From: Hyphomicrobiaceae bacterium
GTDB lineage: Bacteria > Pseudomonadota > Alphaproteobacteria > Rhizobiales > Hyphomicrobiaceae
Assembly (NCBI GenBank): GCA_020638035.1
Contig: JACKJI010000018.1
Location: 1-40,737, forward strand
Reading direction: 5' to 3'
Length of the DNA stretch: 40,737 nt
The position numbers were made by a program, and so were the translations under genes. Below, in pieces: positions 16,828-26,428 of this stretch; the stretch's first letter is position 1, and each line of letters starts with the position of its first letter. Under the pieces are notes generated by a model that searched no databases, was not told the origin of the DNA, and worked only from the letters and a program-made list of their open reading frames with translations.

Positions 16828-18408
16828 ATGGGTGATTCCCTCGACCAGACCGACGACGAAATCTTCGACATCGCAGTGATCGGTGGTGGCATCAACGGCT
16901 GTGGCATTGCCGCGGATGCCGCTGGCCGCGGCCTCAAGGTGCTGCTCGTTGAACAGGCCGATCTGGCGAGCGGCACGTCGTCCGCCAGCTCGAAGCTCAT
17001 TCATGGCGGCCTGCGCTATCTGGAACAGTATGCATTCCGGCTGGTCCGCGAGTCCCTGCAAGAGCGCGAGGTGCTGCTCGCAAACGCTCCGCACATCGTT
17101 TGGCCGCTGCGGTTTGTTGTGCCGCATGTGCCCAGTATGCGGTCGAGGCCACTCATTCGCGCGGGTCTGTTTCTTTATGATCATCTCGCGCGACGGCGCC
17201 GCATTCAGTCCTCGCACCTCGTCGATATGGCAAGCGATCCCGCCGTACGGCCGCTCGCGCGCAGCTACAAGAGCGGCTTCGCGTACTGGGATTGCTGGGT
17301 CGACGACGCGCGCCTCGTGGTGGACGTGGCGCTACAGGCCGCTGCCCACGGGGCCGAAATCAGAACGCGCACGCGCCTCGTCTCGGCCGGGGCCGAGGGC
17401 CGGCACTGGCGTCTATCGCTTCAGTCCACGCTACCGCCGGTGGCAGGAGGAACGAGAGGTGGTACTGCGGGCACCATGCCCGGCACCGAAGTGTGTGCCC
17501 GCATTCTGGTGAATGCCGCAGGCCCGTGGGCGGGCACGCTGGCCAATATGGCGATCCATCGTGATGGCATGACGACGGCGGTGCCCGTGCGCCTCGTCAA
17601 GGGAAGTCACATCGTGGTGCCGCGTATCCCTGGCGCGGACAGTGCCTACCTGCTGCAGGCGCCCGATCGCCGCGTCGTTTTCCTGCTGCCGTTTGCGGAG
17701 CGCTTCACATTGATCGGCACGACGGATGTCCCCTTCGACGGCGATCCTGCAACCGCTGCCATCTCGACGGACGAGGAGGCCTATCTGCTCGGTGTGGCCA
17801 ATGCGTTTCTTGCCGGGCCTCTCACCGCCGCCGATGTCGTCTGGCGGTACGCAGGTGTGCGCCCGCTTTACGATGATGCGAGTGACGATCCTTCGGCGGT
17901 GACGCGCGACTATCGGCTGGAACTCGATGCTCCACCTGGTGGCCCGCCGCTTTTGACGGTCGTCGGTGGCAAGGTGACGACCTACCGACGTTTGGCTGAA
18001 TCAGCAATGGAGCTGATTGCGCCGCATGCCGGCCCGGTGTTCGGCCCATCCTGGACAGCCCACGCGCCGCTGCCCGGCGGCGACATGCCGGATGCTGACT
18101 TTGATGCCTACGCAAAGGCGGTCGCCGCCTGCTATCCGCGGCTGCCTGCGTCCGTGCTCATGCAACTTCTGCGTCGCTATGGAACGCGTGTCTCCGACGT
18201 GCTCGGCGATGCACAAACTGTGGCAGATCTCGGTGAGGATTTTGGTGGAGGTCTGAGCCGTCGCGAAGTGGTCTATCTGCGCGATCGTGAATGGGCTCAG
18301 ACACCAGAAGACGTGCTCTGGCGGCGGACCAAGGCCGGACTCGCGATTGCTGCCAAAGACCGGGCAGCCTCTGAACTCCGAATTGCCGAGGTGTTGGCCG
18401 AGAGCTGA
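16828..18408 (+). CDS. glpD: Aerobic glycerol-3-phosphate dehydrogenase
   Basis: 526 aa, FAD flavoprotein at the inner membrane that oxidises glycerol-3-phosphate to dihydroxyacetone phosphate and passes electrons to quinone. N-terminal FAD motif DIAVIGGGINGCGIAADAAG, then SGTSSASSKLIHGGLRYLEQ, both classic. Mid-region FVVPHVPSMRSRPLIRAGL, later RLVKGSHIVVPRI, FLLPFAERFTLIGTTDVPF and VVGGKVTTYRRLAE; the C-terminal domain has REVVYLRDREWAQTPEDVLW. It completes the glycerol pathway with glpK. Confidence 0.97.
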   Translation: MGDSLDQTDDEIFDIAVIGGGINGCGIAADAAGRGLKVLLVEQADLASGTSSASSKLIHGGLRYLEQYAFRLVRESLQEREVLLANAPHIVWPLRFVVPHVPSMRSRPLIRAGLFLYDHLARRRRIQSSHLVDMASDPAVRPLARSYKSGFAYWDCWVDDARLVVDVALQAAAHGAEIRTRTRLVSAGAEGRHWRLSLQSTLPPVAGGTRGGTAGTMPGTEVCARILVNAAGPWAGTLANMAIHRDGMTTAVPVRLVKGSHIVVPRIPGADSAYLLQAPDRRVVFLLPFAERFTLIGTTDVPFDGDPATAAISTDEEAYLLGVANAFLAGPLTAADVVWRYAGVRPLYDDASDDPSAVTRDYRLELDAPPGGPPLLTVVGGKVTTYRRLAESAMELIAPHAGPVFGPSWTAHAPLPGGDMPDADFDAYAKAVAACYPRLPASVLMQLLRRYGTRVSDVLGDAQTVADLGEDFGGGLSRREVVYLRDREWAQTPEDVLWRRTKAGLAIAAKDRAASELRIAEVLAES

Positions 18409-18739
18409 ACCGGTGTGGCTGCCGGGGCTGCTCGACGACCTTGGATGATTGCCGCCCGGCAATTGCGCTCGGTTTTTTCCGGCGGGGCATCTCTTCACGC
18501 TGAACAGCCTCGTACTTCAGCTTGACCGTGCTGGCTGCTGGAGAATGATTTTCATTCTGGACTGCGGCATGGACAGCGGCGTCGTGCGGCTCAACCTGCA
18601 CTAACCCTATGAAAATCCGTCGCAGAATGGCTTCTGCTTTAACATCAGCTTAACCATAACCGGGTACCTTCGAATTTGGTTCTGGTTCTGCGTCCCGCTC
18701 GTCACCTCCATCTCGTTTGCTGGCAAGGTTGAACGTATC
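18409..18739. other. glpD-peptidase intergenic region
   Basis: 331 bp containing a diverged palindromic repeat (18484-18532) and a second small inverted repeat around AGAATGATTTTCATTCTGGA (18541-18560). Otherwise no gene or RNA is visible. Confidence 0.5.
18463..18532. repeat. Degenerate REP-like palindromic repeat, copy D
   Basis: GGGGCATCTCTTCACGCTGA and the following CGTACTTCAGCTTGACCGTGC align to copy B (11834-11882) over almost its whole length with scattered substitutions. The CAATTGCGCTCGG flank also matches the extended form. Confidence 0.65.
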
Positions 18740-19774
18740 GTGCGATTGGCGTCCGCAAATCAGATCAGAAAGCTCGTTCACCGCAGGCTGCGCCGCGACG
18801 CGCTGGCCGCGATGCGAGCCATGGAAACGCTCGACCCCCGATCGATCGAGCGTTCGACCGTGATCGGCATTTCGCTGTTTGCCGCGGCATCGATCGCCTT
18901 GCAGGGCTTCGTCGTTGCTCAGGGCAGCATCTCGGGCAAGAAGTCGGGTGCGGCACAAGCCGCCATTGCGCCTACAGCGGTGGTGGTATTCGGAGGCGCA
19001 CCTGCCGGCAACGCCGTTCCTCTCAAGGGCATGGTGGCGGAGCGATCTGCATCGTCGCGGCGCGGCGATCGACTCAATCCGGAAATCCCTGGCATTCTTG
19101 CCGACACCGGTCTGCCGCGCATCGCGGGCGAGGTTCCGGCCGACATCGTCATCCGAAAGTCCGTTGCCGTCAGCGCTTCCAATGGGATTGGGCTGCGCGA
19201 AGCCACCCTGGCGCCGGCGAGCCTCTATGCGCGCGATGCCACGACGTCCGGTGTCATCCTGACGCCGCGCCTCGCAACCGCGGATCAAGCGCTGCCACGG
19301 CCGACACGGGTCGCGCTCGCGTCCTCCGCCTCAGGCTATGCCCATCAGCTTCGCGATGCAGTTCCGCAAGACCGCGGTACCGTCATTGACGTCGCACCGC
19401 CGGTTCGAGCTCCGGCAAGGATCAAATCCTCGTCACGCGCGGGAGTTCCGGCTGACATCGTGCAAAAAGTGCATTTCCAGGATCACACGCCAGACCGCTG
19501 TCTGCCGACCGAGCTGATGAACGTGATCTATGACGTGGCCGAGCAGTTCGGCGAGGTCCAGGTGCTGTCGACGTTCCGTGATCCCGACCGCAATCGCCGT
19601 GTCGGTGGGGCGCCGCGCTCCTTCCATCTGCGCTGTCAAGCGATCGACTTCCGCGTCATGGGCCGTAGTCCGGGCCTGCTCAAATACCTGGAGGAGCGCG
19701 AGGATGTCGGCGGCCTGAAGCGCTATCCGCTGGGCTTCTACCATATCGACACCGGGCCGCGCCGCACGTGGTGA
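18740..19774 (+). CDS. Peptidase M15/YcbK-like (DUF882) exported protein
   Basis: 344 aa from a GTG start at 18740; ATG 18812 is an alternative. A membrane-anchor segment lies near residues 40-62 (STVIGISLFAAASIALQGFV). A long low-complexity Ala/Pro/Ser linker follows. The C-terminal ~110 residues are the catalytic domain: CLPTELMNVIYDVAEQFGE, VLSTFRDPDRNRRVGGAPRS, then SFHLRCQAIDFRV and YPLGFYHIDTGPRRTW. The HxxxxAID and HID patterns are the zinc ligands of the M15/VanX-YcbK fold. It is likely a periplasmic murein carboxypeptidase; the substrate is inferred from family only. Confidence 0.85.
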   Translation: MRLASANQIRKLVHRRLRRDALAAMRAMETLDPRSIERSTVIGISLFAAASIALQGFVVAQGSISGKKSGAAQAAIAPTAVVVFGGAPAGNAVPLKGMVAERSASSRRGDRLNPEIPGILADTGLPRIAGEVPADIVIRKSVAVSASNGIGLREATLAPASLYARDATTSGVILTPRLATADQALPRPTRVALASSASGYAHQLRDAVPQDRGTVIDVAPPVRAPARIKSSSRAGVPADIVQKVHFQDHTPDRCLPTELMNVIYDVAEQFGEVQVLSTFRDPDRNRRVGGAPRSFHLRCQAIDFRVMGRSPGLLKYLEEREDVGGLKRYPLGFYHIDTGPRRTW

Positions 19775-19817
19775 GCCGTCGATCTCGGTCTCGGGACGAT
19801 TGTCCGAGCAGATCAGC

Positions 19818-21347
19818 TCATGGTCGTGACGGCAGGGGCGGAGCTGGTGGTCCTTGACGCGCGATGCCTAGCGCGGCCTCCATGCGCTCCTTATTGGCGT
19901 CCCACCAGATGGGGTCAAAGCGCACTGCGGTGCGCATGTTGTCAGGCGCGGTGGGCAGGAACGGTCCGAGTTCTTGTCCGGTCACGGCATGTCGCGCGGC
20001 TTCGGCGGCAGAGATTCCCGCTCGACGCATCGGCCCATAGGGGATCTCGCGTACCAGCTCGGTGAGCTGTTCGGGGCGCGATGCAAACGCAACGAGGGCT
20101 TTGGCCTCGTTCGCCGAATGCGTGCTCTTCGCGATCGCCAGATAGGCGGCATGGAGCACCTGCCCATCCCAGATCAGACCCAATGGTCCGCCGCGCGCCT
20201 GTTCGGTGAAGGCGTGTCCGTTGGAGGTGAAGGCGATGCTGGCCTCGCCGGACCGGAGGAGTGCGATCGCCTCTGGCAGGCGCTCATACCAGACGATGTG
20301 AGTGCCGAGGTCCTTCTTCAGGATCTTGATGATGCGGTTGAGCCCGTCGCTCGACTCCAGCACGCGATAGACATCGGCGGCCGGCACGCCATCAGCCACC
20401 AGCAACGCTTCGGCGAGACCGCGGCCGTTCATGGGCAATGCGCGTTTGCCCGGATACCTGCGCACATCGAGAATGTCGGCAATCGCGCGTGGCGCGCGCT
20501 TGTCGAACTTGGCGGGGTCAAAAACGAACAGATGCGACCAGGCGAGCGGAGCAATCCCGCAGGGCTTTACCGCGCCGTCGAGGAAATCACTGCTATTCCC
20601 TGATGACGAGGCGGCACTTGGAAGAAGCTCTGACGATTCAAGTCCCATCAGATCGCCGGCCGTGCAGCGGCGATCGAGCTGCAGGGCATCAAGCAGCAGT
20701 AGATCGCCGGCCGCTCCGTCCGTTGCCGTGACGGTGACGTCATTCTGCTTGGCGAACGGCTCAAGCACTGTCTTGCGATAGGCCTCGGCGAAAGCACCGC
20801 CGCCCGTCATCACTGCCAGCTCAGGCTTTTTCGGTTCGGCTGGTGGCGGTGCCTTCGTCTCTATCTTGGGCTGTTCGGCCGGCGGCAATGCAGGCGCTGT
20901 CGTCTGCACATCTCGAGGCTCGGGTGCCTTGACTTCGGCCTGGGGTTCGACTGGTGGCGTCAGCGTGGGTGTGCCTGTTGCCGTCGCTTCGGACTTGGGC
21001 TCTGCCGCTGGTGCCGTGTCGAGAGCTTGCGGGGCTTGCGCCTCGGATTTGGGCTCTGCTGCGGGTTGCGTATCGAGGGCTTGTGGCGCCTGCCCGTCGG
21101 GGCTCGGCGTCGCGCCCGGCGTCGATTCGAGAGCCTGAGGCGAGCCTGTATCAGATTTTGGCTCGGTTTGTGCCGCCGGAGACGTTTTGGGCTCTGGTGT
21201 GGTCGCAGATGTTTCCGCGGTTGGGGATGCCGGCGCGGATTGGGCCTCGGGCGTGCTCCTCTCGGATGGCTCAGGAGCGGTCTGTGCGGCGGCGGTTGCG
21301 GCCGACAGCATGCAGGCCAAGCTAAGGATCAGGCGGGTTGGAAGCAT
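19818..21347 (-). CDS. ABC transporter substrate-binding protein with Pro/Ala-rich N-terminal linker
   Basis: 509 aa from ATG 21347. Signal peptide LPTRLILSLACMLSAATAAA. Residues ~25-175 are a low-complexity Pro/Ala/Glu/Lys tract with near-perfect internal repeats (APQALDT, PAAEPKSEA). The C-terminal ~330 residues are a type II periplasmic binding protein of the spermidine/Fe(III) class: MTGGGAFAEAYRKTVLEPFA, LAWSHLFVFDPAKF, DILDVRRYPGKRALPMNGRG, IVWYERLPEAIALLRSGE and PIWWDANKERMEAALG. The permease at 24671 is the probable partner; the intervening AsmA gene is unrelated. The ligand is not evident. Confidence 0.85.
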   Translation of the reverse strand: MLPTRLILSLACMLSAATAAAQTAPEPSERSTPEAQSAPASPTAETSATTPEPKTSPAAQTEPKSDTGSPQALESTPGATPSPDGQAPQALDTQPAAEPKSEAQAPQALDTAPAAEPKSEATATGTPTLTPPVEPQAEVKAPEPRDVQTTAPALPPAEQPKIETKAPPPAEPKKPELAVMTGGGAFAEAYRKTVLEPFAKQNDVTVTATDGAAGDLLLLDALQLDRRCTAGDLMGLESSELLPSAASSSGNSSDFLDGAVKPCGIAPLAWSHLFVFDPAKFDKRAPRAIADILDVRRYPGKRALPMNGRGLAEALLVADGVPAADVYRVLESSDGLNRIIKILKKDLGTHIVWYERLPEAIALLRSGEASIAFTSNGHAFTEQARGGPLGLIWDGQVLHAAYLAIAKSTHSANEAKALVAFASRPEQLTELVREIPYGPMRRAGISAAEAARHAVTGQELGPFLPTAPDNMRTAVRFDPIWWDANKERMEAALGIARQGPPAPPLPSRP

Positions 21348-21620
21348 GAGGCGAGAGTCTCCGCGAGGTTCTTGGACCACGGTGCATGTCCAGCGTTCTT
21401 CGCGGCGCCGTTACGGGAGCGAAGCGGCGCGCACTTTAGACCGCGGTTGGGATGTGTAGAAGGCACGAATGTGAAAAACATCGCAGCATGCGCCGATGGG
21501 ACCAGCATGTGCCTTCAACGTGTGGCGCTTGCACCGGCCGTGCCCAACATTCGATCTGCAAGGGACGGACGCGACGTGCTCGGCACTCGAACTGCCGCAA
21601 CATCGGCGCGTTATGGCGTT

Positions 21621-23621
21621 TCAGCTCTTGCCCGCAGGCTGCGGAACCGGCGGACTGTTTTGCTGTCCTGGGGTAGCACCCGATGATGCGGGAGCAAGCG
21701 GGACGAACCGGATCTCAGGTGCATCGAGCGGACCGAGCATGTGCAACCCGCCGCCGGGCCCGCTCACCTCTTTGCCAGTGCCGCCGTCGCTGTTTTTTGC
21801 CGCAGGCTGCGCGCCAGCCGCTCCAGGCACAGTCGCGGCAGTTGCGGCGGCGCTGGTTGCCGGCTTGCTCGTGGCAGAATCGTTTGCTGGCTTGCTGCCT
21901 TCCACTGGAGGATGCGTGATGTAGACCTTCACGTCGCCGACTCGGTTCGCAAAGCTGACGCTTCCCACGGCGCTCAAGGTCGCGTCACCTGCGCGCGCGC
22001 TGACGCGCTCGGCAACCAATTGTCCATCGACAAGCGAGAAGTCGGCGGTGAGGCCATCGATTGCCGTCTGGCCGCGCGTCGAGCCGCCCCAGCCCTCCTG
22101 CTTCTGCGCCCGCGCCGTTGCTGCCAGTGTCTTCAGGTCCAGTCCGACCTGACCGCTGCCCGCCTGCCGAATACCAACCTTACCGTGGAGTGAGGCAACA
22201 ATGTCGGTCACCTGTCGACCTGCTGCCTTGAGATCGAGCGTCACATCGCCGGCACCTGACAGCACGGTGTAGGACCAAAATGCATTGGCGAGTGCCGCGA
22301 GATCGACCGCCTCTATGCGGCCGCGCAGCGAATAGCGGGGCAGCCCATTGTCGATCTCGAAACCGAACTGGCCTCCGCATCGGCCTCCCTTACCAACCTC
22401 GAGTTCTGCAAGGTCGGCCAAGAGTATTCCGTCCTTCATCGAGAACGAAGCGGCGCTGCGTCCGAACTGCACCGTGCCGGCCGACACGTTGGCCGCTGAT
22501 ATCCTCAAGTCCGCATCGATCTGGCGAACCAACGGGAAGGGAGATCTGTCGGAAGCGCCAAGAGCGAAGTAGCGGGCGAGGCTGAAGGCCGGTACGCCCT
22601 GAGTCTGGTCGGCACCACCTGAGGCCTTCAGGAATGGTGCGATGTCGAGGGACTTGAAAGCCAGGGTTCCGTCGATCGCCGGGCGCACGCTGCCGCCCCA
22701 CTTGAAAGTCAAGGCTCCCGTCGCCTCGCTGCCGTCAAGCACGTAGGAGGCATCAGAGAACGCCACGGCCGTAGGTGAAAACTCCATCGGCCCGCGAGCC
22801 TCGAACTTTCCAAGGCCGCCGCCTTCGCCAATCTCCAACCCGATCCAATGCGCCAGCTTGCGAAGATCGGACACCAAGACGGTCGAAGCGCCCGACGAGA
22901 GTTGTGGCTGGTCGCCGGCGGACAGCGTCCCCGCGGCTTTCAATTCGAGCAACTCGCTTTTGATCGTGACGTCCAGGACACGGCCGATCGTTGCCTTGCC
23001 TTGCTGCTGCGCGTTCTGCAACTCGGCTTCCGTGCTCATCACGATGTCGAACGTCACAGGCCGGTTGCGGAAGTCCATGCCGCCGTAAGCGCGTACCTGT
23101 TTGCTGTTGACGCGCGTCACCTCCATCGTGACGTTGGCGAAACTTTCCGTCGCGTCGTCGTCTCTGCCCAGCTGAACGCGCCCGTTGCGCATCTGCAGGC
23201 TGGAGAATGACATGCCGATGAGTGAAGACAGGATTGGCGCGAGGGATTGCAGCTTCCGTGGTTCCGTGCCGCCGGCCTGGGTCGGCGCGATCGACAGGAC
23301 CGCGTCATCCAAAATGAGCTTGGCCTTGCCACCCGCCAAAAGGGTCGCGATTTCAGTACCTGAAGCTAGTGTGCCCGAACCCGATGAGGCGATCGACAGG
23401 CGGCCCGCCTCGATCCTGATGTTGGGCATGGCCGGTAGGGCAATGGGCGAGGTCAGTGTGAAGCTGTCGCGGGTCGCTGCGATGACGGCCGCTGAATTGA
23501 ATGAGAATTCGCCTAGTCCACTACCAAGCAACATCGGCATGCTCAGCCCGCCACAAGCCGTCGCGGCGACAGCGAATGCGGCAAACGTGCGATAGCGCGA
23601 ACTGGGAGCGAGCCGGGTCAT
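21621..23621 (-). CDS. AsmA-family envelope protein
   Basis: 666 aa from ATG 23621, chosen because AAGG precedes it and the N-terminal membrane helix (RYRTFAAFAVAATACGG) starts immediately. AsmA proteins are large inner-membrane-anchored, mostly beta-stranded proteins linked to outer-membrane biogenesis and lipid transport. Family marks include FTLTSPIALPAMPNIRIEAG, LILDDAVLSIAPTQAGG, the repeated beta pattern (SFSSLQMRNGRVQLG) and the C-terminal AsmA motif VTLDLKAAGRQVTDIVASLH, GKVGIRQAGSGQVGLDL and DGLTADFSLVDGQLVAERVS. The last ~90 residues are Ala/Ser/Pro-rich. Confidence 0.88.
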   Translation of the reverse strand: MTRLAPSSRYRTFAAFAVAATACGGLSMPMLLGSGLGEFSFNSAAVIAATRDSFTLTSPIALPAMPNIRIEAGRLSIASSGSGTLASGTEIATLLAGGKAKLILDDAVLSIAPTQAGGTEPRKLQSLAPILSSLIGMSFSSLQMRNGRVQLGRDDDATESFANVTMEVTRVNSKQVRAYGGMDFRNRPVTFDIVMSTEAELQNAQQQGKATIGRVLDVTIKSELLELKAAGTLSAGDQPQLSSGASTVLVSDLRKLAHWIGLEIGEGGGLGKFEARGPMEFSPTAVAFSDASYVLDGSEATGALTFKWGGSVRPAIDGTLAFKSLDIAPFLKASGGADQTQGVPAFSLARYFALGASDRSPFPLVRQIDADLRISAANVSAGTVQFGRSAASFSMKDGILLADLAELEVGKGGRCGGQFGFEIDNGLPRYSLRGRIEAVDLAALANAFWSYTVLSGAGDVTLDLKAAGRQVTDIVASLHGKVGIRQAGSGQVGLDLKTLAATARAQKQEGWGGSTRGQTAIDGLTADFSLVDGQLVAERVSARAGDATLSAVGSVSFANRVGDVKVYITHPPVEGSKPANDSATSKPATSAAATAATVPGAAGAQPAAKNSDGGTGKEVSGPGGGLHMLGPLDAPEIRFVPLAPASSGATPGQQNSPPVPQPAGKS

Positions 23622-24339
23622 TAGCCTTGCTGCAGAATCGAACACACGAAAACGGGCGCCGCCCGGCCGACGGCCGAGCGAGTGCCCGGGACGCTCCGGG
23701 CGAGGCAACGAGTGACCTATTGCATGCCTTACTTATTAGTTGTGTGTCGGAGTGCTGGCAAGCATCAAACCAAGCACGTGCACCGCCACGTCACCTACCT
23801 CTCAGCGCGATCAGCAAACAGCGGCGATTCAATGGCGAAAGCGGTTGGTATTGCCGCTGCTTATGATCGCACCGGGTAGATTGCGGCGACACAGATTATC
23901 GGTGAGGGATTTGTTCGCCGACGTGCAAAGCAGCCGCAGTAACGCGCCGTTGGTAAGCGCGGCCAGCGGCGCTGAACGACGGGCTGCACACTGTCGATGC
24001 GTTTACCCGCTGCTCGCCAATTGCACATATGCGACGCGCACTCTGGATGAGTATCGTTTCGGTCCGCTCAATGAGCGTCGCCGCGTCGAACGACGTGTGC
24101 AATTTCAAAAATTCCCTAGGGCTCAGATGGCGGAAATCCCGCATGGCCTTGCCGCGCGAAATCGGTAAGGCACAGTAGGGTCAGGGTATGTGAATTGAGC
24201 TGCAGCGTACCGCACGCGCACCGTCGCCCGCACGCATGGCACGCCTGTTCGCGCTCGGAGGGCCAATAAACTCGATGTGGTGGTGGAACGACGGCCGATC
24301 TCGGCATTCGGCCAGATGCCGCGCGTTCGATCCCGTGCA
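23622..24339. other. Gene-poor intergenic region
   Basis: About 720 bp without a recognisable gene. It has a GC-rich inverted repeat near 23685-23702 (CCCGGGACGCTCCGGGCG) and a CCTAGG patch near 24115. Open frames at 23740-24168 (+) and 23896-24144 (-) show no domain, no ribosome site and unnatural composition, so I do not call them. Confidence 0.5.
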
Positions 24340-24471
24340 TCAGCGACGGCTGGGCAGCTTTTTCAGCATGAATATCAAAAGGCCGATCGAGACGATGAGC
24401 ACTGTGACGAAGCCGCCGAGCGCGATCAGGGCCAAGGGATCGGTGCCAAGGATCAGACTGTTCAGATCCAT
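24340..24471 (-). CDS. Single-span membrane micro-protein, 43 aa
   Basis: ATG 24471 is preceded at 6 nt by GTGGAGG, an excellent ribosome site. The product starts MDLNSLILGTDPLALIALGG, has one hydrophobic helix of ~22 residues (about 13-36) ending in FMLKK, and a basic tail LPSRR. The shape is that of a small bitopic protein that modulates a membrane partner. It lies 200 bp downstream of the ABC permease on the same strand. Family unknown to me; coding status rests on the ribosome site and topology. Confidence 0.7.
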   Translation of the reverse strand: MDLNSLILGTDPLALIALGGFVTVLIVSIGLLIFMLKKLPSRR

Positions 24472-24670
24472 CGTTGCCTCCACGTGCTGACTGGAATCCC
24501 GATAACGGAGCGCCCTGATGTGCCGGTGTCACCGATGCAACGACATGAAAGATCCGGCGAGTCGGACCGTTGGGCGATCCATGTATCGTCGTTTTCTGAT
24601 ATCAAGATTTGTGAATAATTAGACCCGAGGACGCCGGCTGCATTGAGTAGCGTCAAAACTCCGACTGATG

Positions 24671-26428
24671 TCAGTCAACATCGTTACGTGTGCCGCGGCG
24701 CGAACCTGCGCGGCCGCCCGCGACTGCCGTGTGAAGCAGGAGAACTGGTACCAAGCCCGATACGACAATGGCCAGCGCACCCAATGCTGCCTCCTCGAAC
24801 TGCTCGAGGGCGGCAAAAGAGTAGACGTGCGTGGCAAGGGTTTCGAAATTGAATGGCCGCAACAGCAACGTGGCCGGCAGCTCCTTCATGCTATCGACGA
24901 AGACGAGGAGGGCCGCTGCACCAAGTGCGGGAAGCAGCATCGGCAAGTGAACGCGGCGCAAGGTCGAAAGTGCCGTCTCTCCGAGCGCCCGCGCGGCGGC
25001 ATCGAGGCTTGGCGAGATCCGATCAAGTCCCGATTCGATCGAGCCGAGCGCGACGGCGAGGAAGCGCACCGCGTAGGCGAGTACCAACGCCATCATGGTG
25101 CCCGAGATCAAGAGCCCCGTTGAGATGCCGATTGTGGATTTGAGGGCCGCGTCCACCGCGTTGTCGAACGAGGCCAGCGGGATGAGCAGGCCAAGCGCCA
25201 GCACCGTGCCGGGGATGGCGTAACCGAGCCCTGACGCGCGTGCGGCAAGCTGTGTGAGCCGGTTGGGGTCGATGCGCCGCGAGTAGCCGACGACGAGCGC
25301 CAGCGCCACCGCCACGAACGAACTGATAGCCGCCAGCATCAGTGAGTTGCCGGCAGCCTGGAAGAAGCCGCGCTCGAGCCCCGCACCGGCATAGACCACG
25401 GCATGACGTGCCAATTGCAGGAACGGCAACACGAAGCCGATGACGAACGGCAGCACGGCCAGAAATCCGGCCAGCAGGCCGCGCCATCCGGTGAGATCCT
25501 CGAACGGGATGGAGCGATATCGGCCGGTGGTGTGGTGCACCTTGGCGCCGCCGCGCGCCCACCTCTCGGCGCTCAGCATGAGTACGATCAAAACGAGCAT
25601 CACGGTCGCCAACTGCGCGGCTCCGCCGAGGTTGGAGCGTTGCAGCCAGGTTGCGTAGATACTTTGTGAGAGCGTCTGCACCCCCAGATACTGGACCGCG
25701 CCGAGATCGTTGAGGCACTCCATCAGGACCAGTGCCAGACCGGCGGCAAGTGCTGGTCGTGCGAGTGGCAGTGCCACGGCCCATAGCGTCGCAAGTGGGG
25801 TGCGCCCGAGCGTGCGAGCAACCTCCAGGGCGCAAACGGATTGCTGCACGAAGCTCGCGCGTGCCGACAGATAGACGTAGGGGTAGAGAACCGAGGCCAT
25901 CACAAAGATGGCGCCATAAAGCGAGCGGATCTCGGGGAACCAGTAGTCGCGTGCGCTCTGCCAGCCGAACAGTGCACGCAATCCGCTTTGCACAGGACCT
26001 GCATAGTCCAGCAGCTCGACGTAGCAGTACGCGACGATATACGTCGGCATGGCGAGTGGGATGACCAACAACCGGTCGGCGAGGGCCCGGCCAGGGAAGC
26101 GGTACATGGTGACGAGCCAGGCCGCCGCCGTGCCCGTGACTAGAGTCAAGACGCCAGCCCCGGCCATCAACGCCAACGTCTGCATCAACGAGCCGGGCAA
26201 CACCGTCCGCATCAGGTGCGGCCAGATGTTCTCCTTGGGCGAAACGGCGAGCCAGAGAGTCGTGGCGATCGGCAGCGCCATCAAGAAGAGGATTGCGGCG
26301 ATGGCCACAAGCCAAGCGATGCTGTGGGGACGCTGCGCCTGCCATGCACGAATACGTGCAATGCCGTGGCCCAATCGTTGTGCCGCGCTTTCGCGTGGGC
26401 TTGTTGATTGTGGGTTTGAGATATTCAT
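24671..26428 (-). CDS. Iron(III)-type ABC transporter permease, fused double unit
   Basis: 585 aa with about 12 membrane helices in two homologous halves, as in FbpB/SfuB/AfuB. Each half has an EAA loop that docks the ATPase: EVARTLGRTPLATLWAVALP and DAAARALGETALSTLRRVHLP. Other marks: PLAMPTYIVAYCYVELLDYA and GAVQYLGVQTLSQSIYATWL. No ATPase gene is present in the window; the binding protein at 19818 is the likely partner. Its start overlaps the stop of the upstream cytochrome c gene (ATGA), so both are translationally coupled. Iron is the likely substrate by family; thiamine or phosphonate cannot be excluded. Confidence 0.9.
   Translation of the reverse strand: MNISNPQSTSPRESAAQRLGHGIARIRAWQAQRPHSIAWLVAIAAILFLMALPIATTLWLAVSPKENIWPHLMRTVLPGSLMQTLALMAGAGVLTLVTGTAAAWLVTMYRFPGRALADRLLVIPLAMPTYIVAYCYVELLDYAGPVQSGLRALFGWQSARDYWFPEIRSLYGAIFVMASVLYPYVYLSARASFVQQSVCALEVARTLGRTPLATLWAVALPLARPALAAGLALVLMECLNDLGAVQYLGVQTLSQSIYATWLQRSNLGGAAQLATVMLVLIVLMLSAERWARGGAKVHHTTGRYRSIPFEDLTGWRGLLAGFLAVLPFVIGFVLPFLQLARHAVVYAGAGLERGFFQAAGNSLMLAAISSFVAVALALVVGYSRRIDPNRLTQLAARASGLGYAIPGTVLALGLLIPLASFDNAVDAALKSTIGISTGLLISGTMMALVLAYAVRFLAVALGSIESGLDRISPSLDAAARALGETALSTLRRVHLPMLLPALGAAALLVFVDSMKELPATLLLRPFNFETLATHVYSFAALEQFEEAALGALAIVVSGLVPVLLLHTAVAGGRAGSRRGTRNDVD

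Noticed and set aside
23740..24168. 142-codon open frame in the gap after the AsmA gene
   Set aside because: No ribosome site, Arg/Ala-rich random composition, no domain.
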